Made by a program: the position numbers and the translations under genes. Below the pieces are notes generated by a model that had not been told where the DNA came from, searched no databases, and worked only from the letters and a program-made list of their open reading frames with translations. 64,000 bases of DNA. It comes from Acetobacter sp. DsW_063. Lineage in GTDB: Bacteria > Pseudomonadota > Alphaproteobacteria > Acetobacterales > Acetobacteraceae. Shown here piece by piece: positions 1 through 9,897 of the stretch (its first letter is position 1; every line of letters starts with the position of its first letter). Location of the stretch: positions 62,001 through 126,000 of the forward strand of contig NZ_JOPL01000005.1 of the NCBI RefSeq assembly GCF_002153745.1, given 5' to 3'.

Positions 1-1
1 G

Positions 2-178
2 GGTTTGAAAGGCCAGGTGCGTCACCTTATTGCGTTTGTGCTAATTCGCTATGTCTCCCCGGGGGCTGGCACAGGTGTTTTGTGGCGCGACTGTTCTGAA
101 GTATGGAGAGGATTTCTCTCTATTGTCTTGAAAAAATTCGTGTTGACGAGGCGTGGTCTAGCGCGGGCGCTGATGTAG
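2..178 (+). CDS. Possible 3' end of a gene cut by the window start
   Basis: The second forward frame is open from the first bases to a TAG at 176-178, giving about 58 residues. The C-terminal part is basic and hydrophobic (ending FVLTRRGLARALM), which would fit the tail of a protein whose body lies outside the window. No family is recognisable. The stretch is short enough to be open by chance. The following glycosyltransferase on the same strand starts 170 bases later, so a shared polysaccharide locus is possible but unproven. Confidence 0.3.
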   Translation, partial: GLKGQVRHLIAFVLIRYVSPGAGTGVLWRDCSEVWRGFLSIVLKKFVLTRRGLARALM

Positions 179-348
179 GCGCCGTAGCCTGTCGTTTTTA
201 AAATTCATATTCTTCTAAAAAATTTCCGATAATATATCGTGATATTTGTTCTGATTTTTATTGATGAATATCGTCCAGTGAATGCCTATTATGGCAGGGT
301 GAAATATTGATTCGATAAAAGAGCGATAATTTTCAGCAGGGGTTTGGG

Positions 349-2100
349 ATGATTATTGTGACTGGGAACGATAATTTTCTAGCTGTTTCTCAGGGTGCTC
401 TGGTGGCAAAAGAGCAATCTCCTGGGATTGGGTTTATGAAAATAGGGAGATTTTACGTTATCTATGATAAAGATTGCGGTGAAAAATTCAAAATATTCGA
501 TTGCGATCGGATGTCTTATGGGCATTTAGTTAAAATTTCCCGCCATGTTGATGATTGTTTTTCTATATTACATTTAGATGGTAGAAAGTTTCTTTGCGCG
601 GCACCTGCGTATGGACCGGACGATGTTGGTCGTATTGAACCGAGAGAGCACGTCAATGCCTGGGAGCTGTATCGTTCGACGCATGGCGTGCCCTTTGACG
701 TTGAGTCGCGATATGATTTCGATTTTAGGGAAAGTGATGTCGGAGCTGTCAGGGAGTTCCTTCTGTCGGATCTTGAGCCGATAGAGAAACGGGCAGTTTT
801 CTCCTGCGTGTTGAATAATTGTCGCGACGCTCTGCTTAGGGAAATTGTGCAGAGACTTCTTGTTGACGCCTCGTTTTTGGGATTGATTTCGGAACTGTTC
901 GGAAATGATCTGGCGGCTGATATAGGCGATTTGGCTTCGTGGCTCAGGGATGGGAGAGTGGAGAGTCAGTATTACGACCTGAAAGCGTTGCCGTCGGAGA
1001 TTTCACGCACGAGCTTGCCTCAATACAGGCTGGATACTGAAGAGCTGTTGCGGTTTTCGGCAAGAAGCTGCGTGCAGCCCGTAAAAAAATCCTGTGTTGT
1101 GACTACGATCCGCAATGAAGGAATTTATATACTCGACTGGGTCGCTCATTATCGGGCGATTGGCGTTGATAAGATAATTATTTACAGCAATAACAATACG
1201 GACGGATCAGATGATCTTCTTAAAGCGTTGAGCGATGCGGGTCTTATAATCTGGTGTGATGGGGATGTGACGCAGGGCGATAGCGCCCAAAGAAAGAGTT
1301 ATTCGCATTGTCTCATGTTGAATAAAGAAGTTCTCAATTATGAATGGTCCATATTTTTGGACATGGACGAATTTCTGTGCTTCGATAGAAATATGTTCAG
1401 TAATATAAATGATTTTCTAGACTGGCATTCGTTGTCGCGAGAAGATGTTGTCGCGGTCAACTGGCGCTTTGTCGGTTCGTCAGGTCAAAAAAAGCGGACC
1501 GCAGGTCCGGTTTACAGCCGATTTTTCAGTTGGGGCGTAGCGGATCAACATGTAAAATCCATATTTAAAACAAGATATTTCTACGGATCATGTCCGCATG
1601 AACCTGTTTCCAACTCCCGTCGAAATTCTATAATGGTCGCGGCGAACAAGCGGCCATATGTTCCGTTGGACAGGAGCGCCGGGAACGCCAAATCTGATTT
1701 GCCCCTCGCGTCGTATGCGCAAATCTATCACTATTTCTTCAAATCCGCTGAAGAATTTTTGTGGAAATTTTCTAGAAATAGAGGGGATTTCCCTTTTGTT
1801 TCTGAAGATATCTTTGTTAACGTCTTGGATATGTCGATTTTTATTGACGCGTTTATCAGCGCGTTCAATGGCGAGGGCGACGAAAACGGCGGCGTCATGA
1901 TGCAACGGCAGCTTCCGTCAAACATTCAAGAGTATGAGAACTTATTAAGCGCTGAGGTAATTCGTCAGGCGAATGATCGTGTTCAGAGCGCCTATGATGT
2001 GCGGCTGAACAAGTTAAAGGATGCCTTTCGTCTTATCGTTCCGCGTTTTCCGCAACTGGAAATATTGGCAGCTGTTCTGGATGATGGTTGCGCTGACTGA
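349..2100 (+). CDS. Glycosyltransferase family 2-like protein with unknown N-terminal domain
   Basis: The protein has 583 residues. From about residue 247 to 430 it resembles the GT2-like group often annotated Glyco_tranf_2_4: a TTIRNEG opening strand, an IIIYSNNNTDGSDD segment and an acidic metal/nucleotide-sugar motif FLDMDEF near residue 337, followed by a conserved-looking HVKSIF and CPHEP stretch. It probably transfers a sugar from a nucleotide donor in the cytoplasm during surface polysaccharide synthesis; donor and acceptor cannot be told. The first ~240 residues match nothing I recognise. No signal peptide or membrane span is visible. An AGGGG-type ribosome site lies just before the ATG. 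The gene and its leader are clearly more AT-rich than the rest of the window, which suggests horizontal acquisition, as is common for polysaccharide genes. Confidence 0.75.
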   Translation: MIIVTGNDNFLAVSQGALVAKEQSPGIGFMKIGRFYVIYDKDCGEKFKIFDCDRMSYGHLVKISRHVDDCFSILHLDGRKFLCAAPAYGPDDVGRIEPREHVNAWELYRSTHGVPFDVESRYDFDFRESDVGAVREFLLSDLEPIEKRAVFSCVLNNCRDALLREIVQRLLVDASFLGLISELFGNDLAADIGDLASWLRDGRVESQYYDLKALPSEISRTSLPQYRLDTEELLRFSARSCVQPVKKSCVVTTIRNEGIYILDWVAHYRAIGVDKIIIYSNNNTDGSDDLLKALSDAGLIIWCDGDVTQGDSAQRKSYSHCLMLNKEVLNYEWSIFLDMDEFLCFDRNMFSNINDFLDWHSLSREDVVAVNWRFVGSSGQKKRTAGPVYSRFFSWGVADQHVKSIFKTRYFYGSCPHEPVSNSRRNSIMVAANKRPYVPLDRSAGNAKSDLPLASYAQIYHYFFKSAEEFLWKFSRNRGDFPFVSEDIFVNVLDMSIFIDAFISAFNGEGDENGGVMMQRQLPSNIQEYENLLSAEVIRQANDRVQSAYDVRLNKLKDAFRLIVPRFPQLEILAAVLDDGCAD

Positions 2101-2344
2101 ATGGAGGAGCGTGAGCTTGTCGGTAAGTGGCTGGCGTGACGCTGGTTGATTTCCGGTATGGCTGAGTGCTGCCTGAGTATGGTGCCAAACCTACCCCAAG
2201 GAGCGTTTGTCAGTTCACCCCTAACTCCCGTAGAGACGTGAGTCAGATGGACGGACGATTGTCGTTTACGCGGCTTCGCTTGATCCGCTGCATATGGTTG
2301 AGCCTGCGCCGTCCCAACCCCGTAACTAATGAAACGAAAGCGTC

Positions 2345-3259
2345 TTATTGAGGCGCTGTGTTGGGACTGGATATCGTCGCGCCGCGAAAGCCGCGCCTGC
2401 GCTGACGTTCCGACCATACCAGCGTCAGGCTCGCGCCGACGATCAATAGCGCGCCGCCAAATACATTGGCGTGCGGAACGTCGTTCCAGATCAGGTATTC
2501 GTAGACGAACGCCCATATCAGCCCGGTGTATTCCATAGGAGCGGCGACAGACGCAGGTGCGTAGCGGAAGCCTTCGTAAAGAAGGAACTGGCCGAAGCCG
2601 CTGGCGACTCCCAGACCCAGCATCATGGCGAGGGCCGCGAGATCAGGCGTCCGCCACATCCATGGCAATGCGACCGCGCATGCGGCTGCAAAGAAGCCGT
2701 TCGTAAGGACAATCTGACTTGCCGTTGAATCGGAGCGGCTTATGACGCGGATCAGGATCGAGCTCATACCCCAGCAGATCGCTGCAAAAAACGCCGCCAG
2801 TGCGGGCGTCAGGTCAGAGATTTCGCCGTGCGGCGCGGCGGCCGTCAGGACGCCGGTGAAACCGACGAGCACCGCCGCCCAGCGGCCTGCGGTGACGCGC
2901 TCTCTCAGCACGAAGACCGACAGTGCGACGGTTATGACCGGAGCGGCGAAGTAAATCGTCGTCAGTTCCGCCAGGCCGAGTGAACGCGCGGCGGAGTAGT
3001 AAGAGAACCACGCCATCAGCATCAGCGAGGCGCGGGTAAGGATGGCGCTCGGGTTGCGGGGCCTGAACAGCGTCAGACCCTGGCGGCGTCCGATGAGGCA
3101 GGCGATCGCCACGACGACGAAGCTTCGAAAGAGCAGGATTTCCGGCACGGAATAAGTGGCGACCAACCACTTCACCGTTGCGTCCTGCATGGAAAAACAT
3201 AGATAGCCAAGCGCGCAGAGCGCTAGGCCCCGGGGGATGTTGTCCTGTGCGGTGGTCAT
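2345..3259 (-). CDS. DMT superfamily transporter (EamA family)
   Basis: This is an inner-membrane permease of about 304 residues with roughly ten hydrophobic segments arranged as two EamA repeats, the usual size and build of the drug/metabolite transporter superfamily. The first repeat carries GYLCFSMQDATVKWL and the second a MSSILIRVISR region. Such proteins export amino acids, metabolites or nucleotides; the substrate cannot be read from sequence. I chose the ATG at 3259 because the protein then begins just before the first membrane span; an upstream in-frame ATG at 3310 would add 17 basic residues. It points away from the trp cluster and toward the AT-rich glycosyltransferase region, with which it is convergent. 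Confidence 0.85.
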   Translation of the reverse strand: MTTAQDNIPRGLALCALGYLCFSMQDATVKWLVATYSVPEILLFRSFVVVAIACLIGRRQGLTLFRPRNPSAILTRASLMLMAWFSYYSAARSLGLAELTTIYFAAPVITVALSVFVLRERVTAGRWAAVLVGFTGVLTAAAPHGEISDLTPALAAFFAAICWGMSSILIRVISRSDSTASQIVLTNGFFAAACAVALPWMWRTPDLAALAMMLGLGVASGFGQFLLYEGFRYAPASVAAPMEYTGLIWAFVYEYLIWNDVPHANVFGGALLIVGASLTLVWSERQRRRGFRGATISSPNTAPQ

Positions 3260-3392
3260 TTTGAAAAGTCCGCGCTGATTCCTCGCCAGCCAGCGACGAA
3301 GAAGCATCAAGGCTTATATGAAATTTTTCAATGACAGATAATCGGTTTACACATACCGGCTATAATCTGTTGTAAGGTCGTATCGATAATCG

Positions 3393-4004
3393 TCAGATCG
3401 CAAGGCGCCTCGCCAGGGCCGAGGCTGCAATAGCCAACGCTTCCGGAAGCGTTGGCGCGACATGGACGGAGCCGCCGGAGAGGCGAATGAAACCTTCCGT
3501 CATCCCGTTCTGCACCATGCCTTCCGAATGAACGATCAGACCGTCCGCATCCTCCCACGCGCCGCTGCCGCCAGTCGTCTGGCGAAGACGCAGGCGCTCG
3601 CTCCAGGCTCGGGCGCAGTAGTCGCGCACCTTGTCGGGATAGGATCTACCATCAACGGTGTAACCTTCGAGCGCTTTGCCCTGCGCCGTCATGTAGCCGA
3701 TCTCAACGGCGGTGCCGGGGTCCATGTCGGCGGCACGGCGAAACGGATCGAGGCAAAACATCCCCGCGTCGCACGAATCCATAAGGGTGCGATCGGCGGC
3801 GACAATCGACAGCGTCGTTTCAAGGCCGGGCGGCAATCCGCTGAGGTCGATCTGCCCGTCCAGCGGCGCTACGCCTTCCAGTCCGTGTGTCGCGCATACG
3901 GCCTTAAGGGTGGCGAACAGGCTCTCCGCGTTCGGGCGAAAGACAAGATCCCCGGCAAGATAAACGCGGGGACGAGGGCTGGCGGGCTTGGGCTTCGTCG
4001 GCAC
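3393..4004 (-). CDS. Nucleoside 2-deoxyribosyltransferase-like protein
   Basis: The 203-residue protein has the hallmarks of the nucleoside 2-deoxyribosyltransferase fold: an N-terminal strand VYLAGDLVF followed by a long helix, a DSCDAGMFCLDPF segment corresponding to the D-x-x-D substrate region, and a GTAVEIGYM motif whose glutamate is the expected nucleophile. In the family this enzyme exchanges or hydrolyses the base on 2'-deoxynucleosides or nucleotides and serves salvage or pool cleaning. A C-terminal helical tail follows. It lies between the DMT transporter (same strand) and trpG (opposite strand) and has no obvious partner. Base specificity cannot be inferred. Confidence 0.8.
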   Translation of the reverse strand: MPTKPKPASPRPRVYLAGDLVFRPNAESLFATLKAVCATHGLEGVAPLDGQIDLSGLPPGLETTLSIVAADRTLMDSCDAGMFCLDPFRRAADMDPGTAVEIGYMTAQGKALEGYTVDGRSYPDKVRDYCARAWSERLRLRQTTGGSGAWEDADGLIVHSEGMVQNGMTEGFIRLSGGSVHVAPTLPEALAIAASALARRLAI

Positions 4005-4139
4005 GGTGGGCGCTCATTTCCGATGCTGGTGGTTGTCGCCAATGCGATCGCCTGATCGGATTCTGTCAACCACCGGATCAGCGTGAGCTGCATGGCGGAG
4101 GGGTTTGACCGGAGGCCGAGGGATCGCCATCATAAAGGC

Positions 4140-4736
4140 ATGATCCTGTTGATCGACAATTACGACAGCTTCACCTTCAATCTTGTCCACTATCTGGGCG
4201 AACTGGGTGAAGTCTGCGACGTCCGCCGTAACGACGCGCTGACCGCCGACCAGGCGATTGCGCTGGCGCCGGAGGCTATCGTGCTGTCTCCCGGCCCGTG
4301 CACGCCCAATGAGGCAGGCGTCTGCTGCGACCTGATCCGTCAGGCTGGGGGCATGATTCCCATATTCGGCGTGTGTCTTGGCCATCAGGCGATTGGTCAG
4401 GTCTTCGGCGGAGACGTGATCAGGGCTCCGAGTCCGGTGCACGGCAAGGTGAGCAGGGTGTTCCATGACGGGGCCGACGTATTCGCGGGCCTGCCCAGCC
4501 CTTTCCTCGCGACCCGCTATCACAGCCTGACTGTCGATCCGGCGACGTTTCCAGACGCGCTTGAAAAAACCGCGTGGACTGACGACGGCGTGATCATGGG
4601 GTTGCGCCATCGCGCGCTGCCGATCCATGGGGTGCAGTTTCACCCTGAAAGTATAGCGTCGGAGCATGGGCGCGACATACTGGCGAATTTTCTAGCGTCT
4701 GCGCGCGGATGGCGTGCGACGCAGAAGGCGGCGTGA
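4140..4736 (+). CDS. trpG: Anthranilate synthase component II (glutamine amidotransferase)
   Basis: This 198-residue class I glutamine amidotransferase releases ammonia from glutamine for anthranilate synthesis in the first committed tryptophan step. The N-terminus [15 protein letters not shown] is diagnostic. The catalytic triad is present: Cys79 in [10 protein letters not shown] and His168/Glu170 in QFHPES. An in-frame start at 4083 would add 19 unrelated residues, so the ATG at 4140 is preferred; an AAAGG lies directly before it. It leads the cluster trpG-trpD-trpC-moaC. The component I gene (trpE) is not in this window, so the subunit must pair with a TrpE encoded elsewhere and might also serve p-aminobenzoate synthesis (PabA role). 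Confidence 0.95.
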   Translation: MILLIDNYDSFTFNLVHYLGELGEVCDVRRNDALTADQAIALAPEAIVLSPGPCTPNEAGVCCDLIRQAGGMIPIFGVCLGHQAIGQVFGGDVIRAPSPVHGKVSRVFHDGADVFAGLPSPFLATRYHSLTVDPATFPDALEKTAWTDDGVIMGLRHRALPIHGVQFHPESIASEHGRDILANFLASARGWRATQKAA

Positions 4737-4793
4737 GGCTGCACGGGTAATGTCAGAGTTTCGCTCCCGGCGAACCGTCATCGTGCGTCCCGT

Positions 4794-5933
4794 ATGAGCG
4801 GCGCGAGTCACGTTGCGGTTACGGCCGCCGATCCCTTTCGTCCGGTTCTGGCCGCCGTGGCCACCGGTCGCCCCTTTTCCGTGGACGAGGCGCGTGACGC
4901 CTTTGGTCTGATCATGGATGGCGCGGCTAGCGAGGCGCAGATCGCAGCGTTCCTGATGGGACTCAGGGTGCGGGGTGAGCGTCAGGAAGAACTGCTCGGC
5001 GCGGTACTTGCCGTGCGCTCCCGCATGTTGGCGATTGAGGAATCACCGCCGGGCGCTATCGACGTATGCGGCACAGGCGGGGACGGCCACGGGACGCTTA
5101 ACGTATCGACGGCTGTGGCGTTCGTCGTCTCGGCCCTGGGTGTTCCCGTCGCCAAGCATGGCAACCGGGCGTTGTCCTCCTTGTCCGGCGCGTCAGACGT
5201 GTTGGGCGCGCTCGGGGTGCCGCTTGAAAGCGACTGCGCGACCCTTGGGGCGGAGCTGCGTTATCGGCGCCTCATCTTCATGGCGGCGCCATCCCATCAC
5301 CCGGCCATGCGCCATGCCGCAGGCGCTCGCCGGGCGCTGGGCGTGCGAACCTTATTCAATCTCGTCGGGCCTCTGGCCAACCCGGCGCGCGTGACGCGGC
5401 AGCTCGTCGGGGTTCCTGAAGCTGTGTGGCTTGAGCCGGTCGTGACGACGCTGCGTGACCTTGGGTCCGAGCGTGTGTGGGCTGTTTGCGGCGACGTTCC
5501 GGGTGCTGGGCCGGGTGTTCCGTCCCGGGGCGTCGACGAAGTCACGCTGTCTGGCCCTACGGAGATAGCAGCTCTGGAGAACGGCGAAATTATTCGCACG
5601 ATTCTCACGCCGGATATGGCGGGCCTGCCTTCTGCGCCCATATCAGCGATAGCAGGCGGTGGTCCGGTCGAAAACGCGGAAGCGCTGTTGGCGTTGCTCA
5701 AGGGCGCCCATGGACCTTACAGGGACACTGTTTTGCTCAACGCGGCGTGCGCGCTGCATGTGGCGGGACGTGGCGTGGTGCTGCAGGCAGGCCGCATAGC
5801 CCCGGAGGCTTTACGGGAACTCGTTGCGCTTGCGGCGCATGTGATCGACAATGGCGCGGCGCTATCCAGTCTTCAGGCTGCCCGCAGGGGCAGAACTGAG
5901 GTTGCGAGCGACCGGGGCGGGAGCGGTTCGTGA
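4794..5933 (+). CDS. trpD: Anthranilate phosphoribosyltransferase
   Basis: TrpD joins anthranilate and phosphoribosyl pyrophosphate to give phosphoribosyl-anthranilate, the second step of tryptophan synthesis. The protein has 379 residues, somewhat longer than the usual ~340 because of an N-terminal lead and a C-terminal tail after residue ~355. The PRPP-binding motif CGTGGDG lies at residues 92-98, followed by VAKHGNRALSSLSGASD, and the FNLVGPLANP segment that is conserved in the family is present. It lies 57 bases behind trpG on the same strand and probably shares its transcript. Confidence 0.95.
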   Translation: MSGASHVAVTAADPFRPVLAAVATGRPFSVDEARDAFGLIMDGAASEAQIAAFLMGLRVRGERQEELLGAVLAVRSRMLAIEESPPGAIDVCGTGGDGHGTLNVSTAVAFVVSALGVPVAKHGNRALSSLSGASDVLGALGVPLESDCATLGAELRYRRLIFMAAPSHHPAMRHAAGARRALGVRTLFNLVGPLANPARVTRQLVGVPEAVWLEPVVTTLRDLGSERVWAVCGDVPGAGPGVPSRGVDEVTLSGPTEIAALENGEIIRTILTPDMAGLPSAPISAIAGGGPVENAEALLALLKGAHGPYRDTVLLNAACALHVAGRGVVLQAGRIAPEALRELVALAAHVIDNGAALSSLQAARRGRTEVASDRGGSGS

Positions 5934-6021
5934 CAGTTGGTGACGCGACTTTCGCTATGGGTGGGAGCGGTTTCGAGCTGCGTTCGACCCGAATTACAGT
6001 TTCAAATGCGAGATCAGGGAC

Positions 6022-6879
6022 ATGATGAACGAGACGCCGAATGAGGCGCCTGTTGAGGCGTCGGGGGAGGGTAATTCCTCGCTACCAGACGTTTTGGCCC
6101 GCATTGTCGCGCGCTCCCGGATCGAGGTGGCGCATCGTTCGACATTGATGTCTCTGAAGGACATCTCGGCGAAGGCGCGTGAGACGGAGTTTGGGCCTCG
6201 CGGGTTTGGCCGAGCTCTCAAGGAGAAGACGGCGGACCAGCTTCCGGGCTTGATCGCTGAAATCAAGAAGGCGTCGCCGTCGGCCGGATTGTTGCGCGAC
6301 CCGTACGATCCGGTCGCCATCGCGAAGTCATACGAAGCGGCGGGCGCCGCCTGCCTGTCGATCCTCACGGAAAGCTCCTGCTTTCACGGCGATGTGGAAG
6401 ATCTGAAGGCGGCCCGGGCGGCCTGCGACCTTCCGGTGTTGCGGAAGGACTTCATCTTCGATCCGTGGCAAATCTACGAGACGCGACTGATCGGCGCGGA
6501 TTGCGTGTTGCTGATCATGGCGATCCTCACGGACGTGGAGGCTGCCGAACTTGTGGATCATGCGCGCGGCCTCGACATTGATGTGCTGGTCGAGGTGCAC
6601 TCCGAGGAGGAGTTGACGCGTGCTCTGGCTCTCGACACCTCCCTGATCGGGATCAACAATCGAGACCTCAAGTCGCTTCGCACGGATTTGGAAACGACGA
6701 TGCGGCTCGCGCCGCTGGTGCCGCCTGACAAGATTATCGTGTCGGAAAGTGGCATCGGCACGCATGAGGATGTCGTCCGTCTTGGATCGGTCGGCGCCAG
6801 CGGCTTTCTTGTGGGTGAATCGTTGTTGCGTCACGAGGATCCGGGCGTCGCCGCGCGAGCGTTGCTTGGTCAGGGCTGA
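6022..6879 (+). CDS. trpC: Indole-3-glycerol-phosphate synthase
   Basis: This enzyme closes the indole ring by converting CdRP to indole-3-glycerol phosphate. The 285-residue TIM barrel has [10 protein letters not shown] with Glu80 and the following lysines at the active site, a [12 protein letters not shown] motif, [10 protein letters not shown] and a phosphate-binding [11 protein letters not shown] region. It is monofunctional, with no fused TrpF domain. The first ~20 residues are acidic and poorly conserved; a second ATG directly follows at 6025 and may be the true start, as AGGGA sits just before the pair. It lies 88 bases behind trpD. Confidence 0.95.
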   Translation: MMNETPNEAPVEASGEGNSSLPDVLARIVARSRIEVAHRSTLMSLKDISAKARETEFGPRGFGRALKEKTADQLPGLIAEIKKASPSAGLLRDPYDPVAIAKSYEAAGAACLSILTESSCFHGDVEDLKAARAACDLPVLRKDFIFDPWQIYETRLIGADCVLLIMAILTDVEAAELVDHARGLDIDVLVEVHSEEELTRALALDTSLIGINNRDLKSLRTDLETTMRLAPLVPPDKIIVSESGIGTHEDVVRLGSVGASGFLVGESLLRHEDPGVAARALLGQG

Positions 6880-6923
6880 CAGCGCGACGTCTCTCACGTC
6901 CGGTCAGGCGGAGCGCTGACATA

Positions 6924-7427
6924 ATGTCTTCAGATCATTCCGAGTCCGGGGCTGACCCGGATGGGTTCACGCACCTCGATGCGCGTGGCCGGGCACTCAT
7001 GGTCGACGTTTCGGGGAAGCAGGAGACCGTGCGCGTTGCGGTGGCCCGTGGTCGCGTGAGTATGGCGCCGGAAGTCGCGCTGCTTTTGTCTTCTGGCGAA
7101 ATACCGAAAGGTGACGTGCTCGCGGCGGCCCGTATCGCAGGTGTGATGGCTGCGAAGCGCACTTCGGACCTGATTCCGCTTTGTCATCCCATAATGTTGA
7201 CCTCGGTTAAGGTGACGCTTGAGGTAACGCCTGGATCTGTCGAAATCGAAGCAACGGCCAAAACCTGCGGCCAAACCGGAGTCGAGATGGAGGTGTTGAC
7301 TGCCGTAAGCGTCAGCGCACTAACAGTTTATGACATGTGTAAGGCTCTGGATCGCTCAATGCGTATCGGCGATATACGTCTTGTGCAAAAATCTGGCGGA
7401 CGGTCCGGCGATTTTACGGGTTCCTGA
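6924..7427 (+). CDS. moaC: Cyclic pyranopterin monophosphate synthase
   Basis: MoaC converts the MoaA product 3',8-cH2GTP to cyclic pyranopterin monophosphate during molybdenum cofactor synthesis. The 167-residue protein carries the conserved [10 protein letters not shown] stretch (Cys87, His88), the [20 protein letters not shown] core and the YDMCKALDR motif with the catalytic aspartate and lysine. It follows trpC by 44 bases on the same strand. The coupling of tryptophan and molybdopterin genes looks like operon convenience rather than a shared pathway; molybdenum enzymes are common in acetic acid bacteria. Confidence 0.95.
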   Translation: MSSDHSESGADPDGFTHLDARGRALMVDVSGKQETVRVAVARGRVSMAPEVALLLSSGEIPKGDVLAAARIAGVMAAKRTSDLIPLCHPIMLTSVKVTLEVTPGSVEIEATAKTCGQTGVEMEVLTAVSVSALTVYDMCKALDRSMRIGDIRLVQKSGGRSGDFTGS

Positions 7428-7495
7428 AAATCCCGACACGCGGGCGGCGCGCTGCGTTGCCCGCACGATATATTTTGACGAGTGGAGCGTTTTTT

Positions 7496-8509
7496 ATGGC
7501 TGATACCCCCACGTCCAACCTGGCAGCGGGACGGAACGACCCCTCGCTCGACACGGAAGGCCTCAAGCGCGCCTTTCACGACATGCTTCTGATTCGTCGT
7601 TTCGAGGAGAGGGCCGGCCAGCTCTACGGCATGGGACTCATCGGCGGGTTCTGCCATCTGTATATCGGGCAGGAAGCGGTCGTCGTCGGCGTGCAGATGG
7701 CGCTCAAGGAAGGCGACAAGATCATCACGTCGTACCGTGACCACGGTCAGATGATCGCGGCTGGCATGGACCCGCGCGGCGTCATGGCGGAGCTGACCGG
7801 CCGCGCGACCGGGTATTCGCGCGGCAAGGGCGGCTCGATGCACATGTTCTCGCGTGAGAAGAATTTTTACGGCGGCCACGGCATTGTGGGCGCGCAGGTT
7901 GCGCTGGGCATAGGCTTGGCCTTCGCCAACAAGTACCGTGGTACGGATGAGGTCTCGATGACCTACTTCGGCGAGGGCGCTTCCAATCAGGGGCAGGTGT
8001 ACGAAAGCTTCAATCTTGCCGCCCTGCACAAACTGCCTTGCGTGTTCGTGATCGAGAACAACCGTTATGGCATGGGGACGAGCGTCGAGCGGTCTTCTGC
8101 AGCCTCCCAGCATTTGTGGCGTAACGGCGAGCCCTGGGGCATTCCGGGAAAGCAGGTTGACGGTATGGATGTTTCCGCCGTCAACGCAGCAACCCGGGAG
8201 GCCGTAGCCTACTGTCGCGCAGGCAACGGGCCGTACCTGCTGGAGATGTCGACATATCGCTATCGCGGTCATTCCATGTCCGATCCGGCGAAATATCGTC
8301 AGCGCAGCGAAGTCGACGAAATTCGTCAGAAGCATGATCCGATCGATCACGTTCGTAATCAGTTGCTCGCCTCGGGTGTCGAGGAAGCCGAACTGAAGGC
8401 CGTAGAGGATGGCATCAAGGCCGTCGTCGCTGACGCCACGGAATTTGCAAAAACGAGCCCGGAGCCTGATCCGGCGGAACTGTACACAGACGTGCTGGTA
8501 GAGGCGTAA
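7496..8509 (+). CDS. pdhA: Pyruvate dehydrogenase E1 component, alpha subunit
   Basis: The alpha subunit of the heterotetrameric E1 binds thiamine diphosphate and carries out decarboxylation of pyruvate together with PdhB. The 337-residue protein has the ThDP motif GEG at residues 159-161, 26 residues and then NN at 188-189, and the [14 protein letters not shown] loop typical of E1-alpha. I chose the ATG at 7496 (MADTPTSN) over an in-frame start at 7457, because a GAGTGGAG ribosome site precedes it and the upstream extension is not conserved-looking. It is the first gene of a four-gene PDH operon and ends 5 bases before pdhB. Confidence 0.95.
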   Translation: MADTPTSNLAAGRNDPSLDTEGLKRAFHDMLLIRRFEERAGQLYGMGLIGGFCHLYIGQEAVVVGVQMALKEGDKIITSYRDHGQMIAAGMDPRGVMAELTGRATGYSRGKGGSMHMFSREKNFYGGHGIVGAQVALGIGLAFANKYRGTDEVSMTYFGEGASNQGQVYESFNLAALHKLPCVFVIENNRYGMGTSVERSSAASQHLWRNGEPWGIPGKQVDGMDVSAVNAATREAVAYCRAGNGPYLLEMSTYRYRGHSMSDPAKYRQRSEVDEIRQKHDPIDHVRNQLLASGVEEAELKAVEDGIKAVVADATEFAKTSPEPDPAELYTDVLVEA

Positions 8510-8514
8510 GCGTA

Positions 8515-9888
8515 ATGGCCACCGATATTCTGATGCCGGCGCTTTCGCCGACCATGACCGAGGGCAAGATCGCCCGTTGGCTCAAGAAAGAGGGCGACAA
8601 AGTGTCCTCCGGCGACGTGATTGCGGAAATCGAAACCGACAAGGCGACGATGGAGGTCGAGGCTGTCGACGAAGGCGTGCTTGGTCGTATTCTTGTGCCT
8701 GAGGGAACCGAAGGCGTGGCTGTGAATGCGCCGATCGCCGTTCTCGTCTCTGACGGGGAGAGCGTTCCCGAAGCGGGTGGCGCCGCACAGTCGGCTGCGC
8801 CCTCTGCCGCGCCGGAAAAAGTCGAAGCAGCGGCGGAGTCCGCCACGTCGTCCAAACCTGCAGCCGCTCCGGTTGCGTTATCTGCGCCTGAACCTGAAAA
8901 GGACTGGGGTGAGACGAGCGAAATCACCGTCCGCGAAGCGCTGCGCGACGCCATGGCGCTGGAAATGCGACGCGATCCGGACGTGTTCCTGATCGGTGAG
9001 GAAGTCGGTCAGTATCAGGGCGCCTACAAGGTGTCGCAGGGACTGCTTGACGAGTTCGGCGAAGGGCGTGTCATCGACATGCCGATCACCGAACACGGCT
9101 TCACGGGCATGGCGACGGGCGCCGCGCTTACGGGGCTGCGTCCGATCGTCGAGTTCATGACGATGAATTTCTCGATGCAGGCCATCGACCACATCATCAA
9201 TTCCGCAGCGAAGACGCTGTATATGTCCGGTGGGCAGATGGGTTGTCCCATCGTCTTCCGTGCCCCGAACGGCGCCGCATCGCGTGTCGGCGCACAGCAT
9301 TCGCAATGTTATGCGAGCTGGTACGGGCACGTTCCCGGCCTGAAAGTTGTCGCCCCGTGGTCGGCGGCGGATGCGAAGGGTCTGCTGCGCGCGGCCATTC
9401 GCGATCCGAACCCGGTGATCGTTCTGGAAAACGAAATGCTCTACGGGCACAAATTCCAGTGTCCTGTCGATGAAGATTTCATTCTCCCGATTGGAAAGGC
9501 GAAAATCGAACGGCCCGGCAAGGACGTCACGCTGGTCGGTTTTTCGATCTCCGTTGGAACAGCAATGGCTGCGGCGGATATTCTGGCGGAACAGGGGATT
9601 GATGCGGAGGTCATCAACCTGCGTTCCATCCGTCCGCTGGATATCGCGACCATCGTGGAGAGCGTGAAGAAGACCTCCCGTCTGGTGACGGTGGAGGAAG
9701 GCTGGCCCTTCGCAGGTATCGGCGCGGAAATTGTCATGCAGATCATCGAGCACGCATTCGACTGGCTGGATGCGCCGCCGGTGCGCGTTGCGGGCGTCGA
9801 TGTGCCGATGCCTTTCGCCGCCAATCTGGAAAAACTGGCGCTGCCGCAGCCTGACTGGGTTGTAGACGCCGTCCGCAAGCTGGTCTGA
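8515..9888 (+). CDS. pdhB: Pyruvate dehydrogenase E1 component, beta subunit with N-terminal lipoyl domain
   Basis: This 457-residue protein is the E1-beta chain preceded by a complete biotinyl/lipoyl domain (residues 1-80; lipoylation site Lys43 in ETDKATMEV). An Ala/Pro/Glu-rich linker spans residues ~85-130, and the transketolase-like beta chain runs from ~135 ([11 protein letters not shown]) with the [13 protein letters not shown] and [17 protein letters not shown] motifs. E1-beta fused to a lipoyl domain is known from several alphaproteobacteria. The lipoyl part is almost identical to that of PdhC downstream, at both protein and DNA level. The start codon lies only 5 bases behind pdhA, which implies translational coupling. 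Confidence 0.96.
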   Translation: MATDILMPALSPTMTEGKIARWLKKEGDKVSSGDVIAEIETDKATMEVEAVDEGVLGRILVPEGTEGVAVNAPIAVLVSDGESVPEAGGAAQSAAPSAAPEKVEAAAESATSSKPAAAPVALSAPEPEKDWGETSEITVREALRDAMALEMRRDPDVFLIGEEVGQYQGAYKVSQGLLDEFGEGRVIDMPITEHGFTGMATGAALTGLRPIVEFMTMNFSMQAIDHIINSAAKTLYMSGGQMGCPIVFRAPNGAASRVGAQHSQCYASWYGHVPGLKVVAPWSAADAKGLLRAAIRDPNPVIVLENEMLYGHKFQCPVDEDFILPIGKAKIERPGKDVTLVGFSISVGTAMAAADILAEQGIDAEVINLRSIRPLDIATIVESVKKTSRLVTVEEGWPFAGIGAEIVMQIIEHAFDWLDAPPVRVAGVDVPMPFAANLEKLALPQPDWVVDAVRKLV

Positions 9889-9897
9889 GGAGACATC

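Noticed and set aside
2101-2344. Short open frames behind the first glycosyltransferase
   Set aside because: No ribosome site and no recognisable product; the segment looks like ordinary spacer between convergent genes.
7328-8350. A 340-codon minus-strand frame opposite pdhA, and similar frames opposite pdhB (8878-9753) and glcB (28369-29457)
   Set aside because: All lie fully antisense to conserved metabolic genes and show no domain signal.
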